From Pseudobdellovibrionaceae bacterium (lineage in GTDB: Bacteria > Bdellovibrionota > Bdellovibrionia > Bdellovibrionales > Bdellovibrionaceae): a stretch of 33,546 nucleotides of DNA. Shown piece after piece: positions 30,243-33,546 of this stretch; position 1 is the stretch's first letter; every line of letters starts with the position of its first letter. Where the stretch lies: positions 1-33,546 of the forward strand of contig JANWYU010000197.1 in assembly GCA_025055135.1 (NCBI GenBank). The letters are read 5' to 3'. The notes beneath the pieces are model-generated. The model was not told the DNA's origin and searched no databases. It was given only the letters and a program-made list of their open reading frames with translations. The position numbers were made by a program, and so were the translations under genes.

Positions 30243-31124
30243 TTAACGTTCCAACTTTTCTAATTTTTTCTCTAATTCAGAAAAAATCAATTGCAAATCC
30301 GGATCGACTCCCAAAAATAACAACTGGTCCAGTAACTTTCTTCCCTGCTCAAAATTTTTTTTGTAATGGATCTGATAAATGGCATAGTTTAAAATTATTC
30401 CCTTATTATGTTTATCTATGGAAAGTGCTTTCTTGAACATCTTTTCGGCCCGATCTAACCGATCATTATTCATATATATAACCGCAAGGTTACTTAAAAT
30501 AATGGGATCTGTAATGTTACCATCCTCAATTTGGTCTATAGCAGCCAAAGCCTTTCGATAATCTTTATACTGACTAAGTAACATAGCCATATTTATCTCA
30601 GCATGGGATCTTTTTGAATCGACTTTATTGAGAACAGCCATTCGGAAATTTTTTAAAGCGTCGAAGTTTTTTTGCTCTTGGACACTAATCAAAGCAAGAT
30701 TGTTATAGGCAATATACTTGTCGGCATTTTTTTCAATAGCCCTCAAAATATAATAACGAGCTAACTTGGGTTTTCCTTCGAACCAACTGACCAAACCCAA
30801 CCAAATCCAACAGAGGGCATTTCCTACCGAATCAAGTTCCAATTGTTCATAGCAATACTTCTTAATTTCCGTCCAATTTTTGTTTTCAATCCATTTCTGC
30901 AACTCAATTGACATGATCTCATTGGTTTTTTGATTAACTGCTGGCCTGGCAGCAGGAACAGATTCCCCGACATCCTGTGTTTCTGCCTTCGCGGGTTGAT
31001 CAACTAATTTTATCTCCTTTGCTTTTTTTTCTCCATGAGCTTGATCAGCACTTTGGCGAGAGGCACACCCTACACTCACCATAAATATCAAAATGAAAAT
31101 GCACTTTATCCTATTTACTGCCAT
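30243..31124 (-). CDS. TPR lipoprotein, possible GltE-like
   Basis: Lipobox VSVGC; TPR units DKYIAYNNLALISVQEQKNFDALKNF and DRLDRAEKMFKKALSIDKHNKGI. Confidence 0.8.
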   Translation of the reverse strand: MAVNRIKCIFILIFMVSVGCASRQSADQAHGEKKAKEIKLVDQPAKAETQDVGESVPAARPAVNQKTNEIMSIELQKWIENKNWTEIKKYCYEQLELDSVGNALCWIWLGLVSWFEGKPKLARYYILRAIEKNADKYIAYNNLALISVQEQKNFDALKNFRMAVLNKVDSKRSHAEINMAMLLSQYKDYRKALAAIDQIEDGNITDPIILSNLAVIYMNNDRLDRAEKMFKKALSIDKHNKGIILNYAIYQIHYKKNFEQGRKLLDQLLFLGVDPDLQLIFSELEKKLEKLER

Positions 31125-33546
31125 ATTGGAAGATACCTTTCAAATATTTTCTCACCCAAATCTAAATAAGCATTAACTCCCAATTTTATTAGTTGCTCTC
31201 GAGCCATTAAGGTTATTGACGAGTAACTTTCATGAGTGTTACTTTTTTTTAACACTAATTCATAAGATTCAATTGCTTTTTGCAAAAAAGGATCTGCCAA
31301 TTCTTTTTTTAATTTTTGACGATACTCTTGGATCGAATCTTCGCTCGTCAATTCCTTAGGAGTCGGGGATTTCATTATTGATTCATACATATTTAAATTA
31401 GCGTCCCCAAGAATCTTTATCGCTGCAATCACTTCATCGAAGGATTCATATGCAACAATTTGACTAACCAATTTATTGATTTTTTCCAAAATTTCTAATT
31501 TCCACTCCAACTGCTGCTTCATCCGATTAGGATTATTAATCCTCGTTTTCCATAGATCCTCATACCGTATTTTCGCAAACTCTAACTGTGTTTTAGCTAA
31601 ATAAACCTTAGCCTCCGCTTTCTCCCCAACCGGCAATTTATCAAATTCTGCAAATATCAATTTCCTCCACGACTCTTTACTTTTTGTGCTAACGTCGTTG
31701 ATCATTAATTCATAATAAGCTTGAATCTTTTTAAGGCCAGAAACTGCAGACTCTTTTAGGAATTTCTCAAAGTAGTGATTCGACTGATTCAGATCTCCTA
31801 GCCCTTGATATAGCTTGCCAATCGTAAATAAAACAGATGCATTTTCAGGGCTTTTTGATTTTTCAAAGGAGTTTTTAAAATTGGCAATAGCCCGTGACGG
31901 CATGCCGAGTAACTCAAATAAGACACCGGCATTGGAGTAATGAATGGCCGATTCTGATGGTGATTTACTAAAGTGGGCTGCTTTTTCAAAACACTCTGCA
32001 CTATTCTCCAATTGACCACTATCTTGATACAGTAACGCCAATAAACCATAGGATTTGGCTCTTAATTCTATCGATTTGGCATCCTGTCTCTGGATTACTC
32101 GCTTCAAGTTGGCTATTGCTAAACTATTGATCCCAACTTTTTGAAACCCAATGGCCGCATTGTAAAAGGCCACCCCCGCTAATTCGTTTTGAGGGTTTTC
32201 CATAGCAAATTTTTGATATGTTTCGGCGCTTTCCTTATATTTTCTCTCCTCCTCAAGATCTTGAGCTTTTTTAAAATCTGCTTTCCTTAACACTTCCTCA
32301 ATTTGCGGAGCAAAGCCCAAGGATCGGAGATTCGGATCATTCAGAATATCTCTAGCACTTCGGCGCAGCTCCTCTACATCGTTTTTAAGACTCAAACTGT
32401 CAAGTAACAAAGTAGCACTGTATTCAGTATACTTTGATTTTGGATGATTTTTTAAAATGTCTCTAAAATAAGGAATAGCTTGATCAAAATGATTGTGTAG
32501 ATAATAAAGACGACCAATCCTAAATTTAATCTCTGGAGCCTTAGCTTCATTACCAAATAGCGAAAGAAAGTATCTTCCACTCTCTATATAGTTAACTACA
32601 TTTTTGTCCATGGGAATAGGATCAACACTGTTGCCTAACTTCTCTTGCAATTGTTTTTCTTTAGGTAACATTTGCTCCGATAAAAAAACTAAGTTACTAG
32701 CTGCTGCTAAAGCGTATTTAGAATTCTTATCCATATCCAGGAGCATTCGATACTGAGCAGCCGCCTGATCTTTCTTGTCTAAATCAAATAGCAACTCCGC
32801 GAAAAAAAACCTCATTTCTGCAGCGTATGGTGATTGCGCAAAGAATTGAAAGTATAAGCGATATCCATTTTCTGCAAGCTTCTGAGAAAGCTCTCCTCTA
32901 GAGTTTTGCGCACTTTGATGCTGAGTTAAGGTCCACACACGTAAACTTCTTTCCAAAATTTCATTTGATCTCTTTAATAGTTCAATGTTACCCTGGTTTG
33001 ACTTTGCCCACTGACTATTGGGTCCATAATTAGAAATCCATTTAAATAGTTGTCCCATAAAAAAATTAATATCCTTAGTTGTGGAATACATTCTCACAAT
33101 TTGAAATTGATAATCAAACGACTTGGGATGATGAGGCCTTTCGGCAATGAGAAATTCAAAAATAATCCGAGATGAATTAACATCTCCACGATCAAAGTAA
33201 CGATAGGCAAGTTTTTCTAAAAATAATAGCCCCTCATCTTTCCCTAATAACGAAAGAAAATACTTTATTGCTAACTTAGGATCTCCCGCCTCCGAATAAA
33301 ATAAAACCAAATCACGGCGAGCTTCAACGTCCAACTGCAACTGAAGCGTTTCCTTATCTCGTTTTTTATTTTGAATGATAATTTTCTCTAAATGAACAAT
33401 AGCTTCCTTAAATCTTCCCAACTTAAACAAACACCAGGCTTTCTTATATAGAGAATACCAGGCTAGTCTTTGGTAAGGTCCCCTAGTAACCTGATCATAT
33501 AAATCTAACGCTTTTGAAAATTCATTTTTTTCAAAATAAAATTCTG
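31115..33546 (-). CDS. Large TPR-repeat protein; 5' truncated by the window edge
   Basis: Many TPR units. The track start at 33430 is an internal TTG; the frame continues upstream without a stop: EFYFEKNEFSKALDLYDQVTRGPYQRLAWYSLYKKAWC-LFKLGRFKEAI. Confidence 0.88.
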   Translation of the reverse strand, partial: EFYFEKNEFSKALDLYDQVTRGPYQRLAWYSLYKKAWCLFKLGRFKEAIVHLEKIIIQNKKRDKETLQLQLDVEARRDLVLFYSEAGDPKLAIKYFLSLLGKDEGLLFLEKLAYRYFDRGDVNSSRIIFEFLIAERPHHPKSFDYQFQIVRMYSTTKDINFFMGQLFKWISNYGPNSQWAKSNQGNIELLKRSNEILERSLRVWTLTQHQSAQNSRGELSQKLAENGYRLYFQFFAQSPYAAEMRFFFAELLFDLDKKDQAAAQYRMLLDMDKNSKYALAAASNLVFLSEQMLPKEKQLQEKLGNSVDPIPMDKNVVNYIESGRYFLSLFGNEAKAPEIKFRIGRLYYLHNHFDQAIPYFRDILKNHPKSKYTEYSATLLLDSLSLKNDVEELRRSARDILNDPNLRSLGFAPQIEEVLRKADFKKAQDLEEERKYKESAETYQKFAMENPQNELAGVAFYNAAIGFQKVGINSLAIANLKRVIQRQDAKSIELRAKSYGLLALLYQDSGQLENSAECFEKAAHFSKSPSESAIHYSNAGVLFELLGMPSRAIANFKNSFEKSKSPENASVLFTIGKLYQGLGDLNQSNHYFEKFLKESAVSGLKKIQAYYELMINDVSTKSKESWRKLIFAEFDKLPVGEKAEAKVYLAKTQLEFAKIRYEDLWKTRINNPNRMKQQLEWKLEILEKINKLVSQIVAYESFDEVIAAIKILGDANLNMYESIMKSPTPKELTSEDSIQEYRQKLKKELADPFLQKAIESYELVLKKSNTHESYSSITLMAREQLIKLGVNAYLDLGEKIFERYLPIWQ

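Noticed and set aside
23018-33546. Sigma-54 (-24/-12) promoters near rpoN and the ExbB/FHA block
   Set aside because: No TGGCAC-N5-TTGCW match noticed when scanning by eye; would need a PWM scan.
1-33546. CRISPR arrays, tRNA/rRNA genes, IS elements, prophage genes, toxin-antitoxin or defence islands
   Set aside because: No spaced direct repeats, transposase/integrase motifs, tRNA-like cloverleafs or defence-type proteins seen; the window is core-genome-like.

Overview
The window is a dense, operon-organised stretch of what looks like a Bdellovibrionota/deltaproteobacterial-type chromosome; this taxonomic inference rests only on gene content and protein style. Most genes are core housekeeping or envelope genes: a tandem pair of ArsA/Get3-like ATPases divergent from trigger factor; tig-pncC-recA-lgt; pgpA; a FabMG-like candidate reductase; hpt; TPR protein; bamD; a YkuD L,D-transpeptidase; recQ; a mitochondrial/spd-type EF-G; a CorC/CNNM-like protein; an Rsm22/METTL17-like protein; metF-metH; and a long minus-strand block. 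That block contains two TPR proteins, a small secreted protein, an FHA-TM-TonB/AgmX-type protein, ExbB/TolQ, two ExbD/TolR, LptC, LptB and RpoN. It resembles an Agl/Glt-like PMF-driven envelope machine fused to LPS export genes and is the best candidate for an under-described system. A second unusual signal is a frame-independent excess of the hexamer GGTAAC/GTTACC (hand count 69; about 15 expected from base composition). I also found an unlisted 30-aa single-TM microprotein ORF and two edge-truncated CDSs that the ORF track missed or mis-started. I saw no tRNA, rRNA, CRISPR array, phage or transposon.
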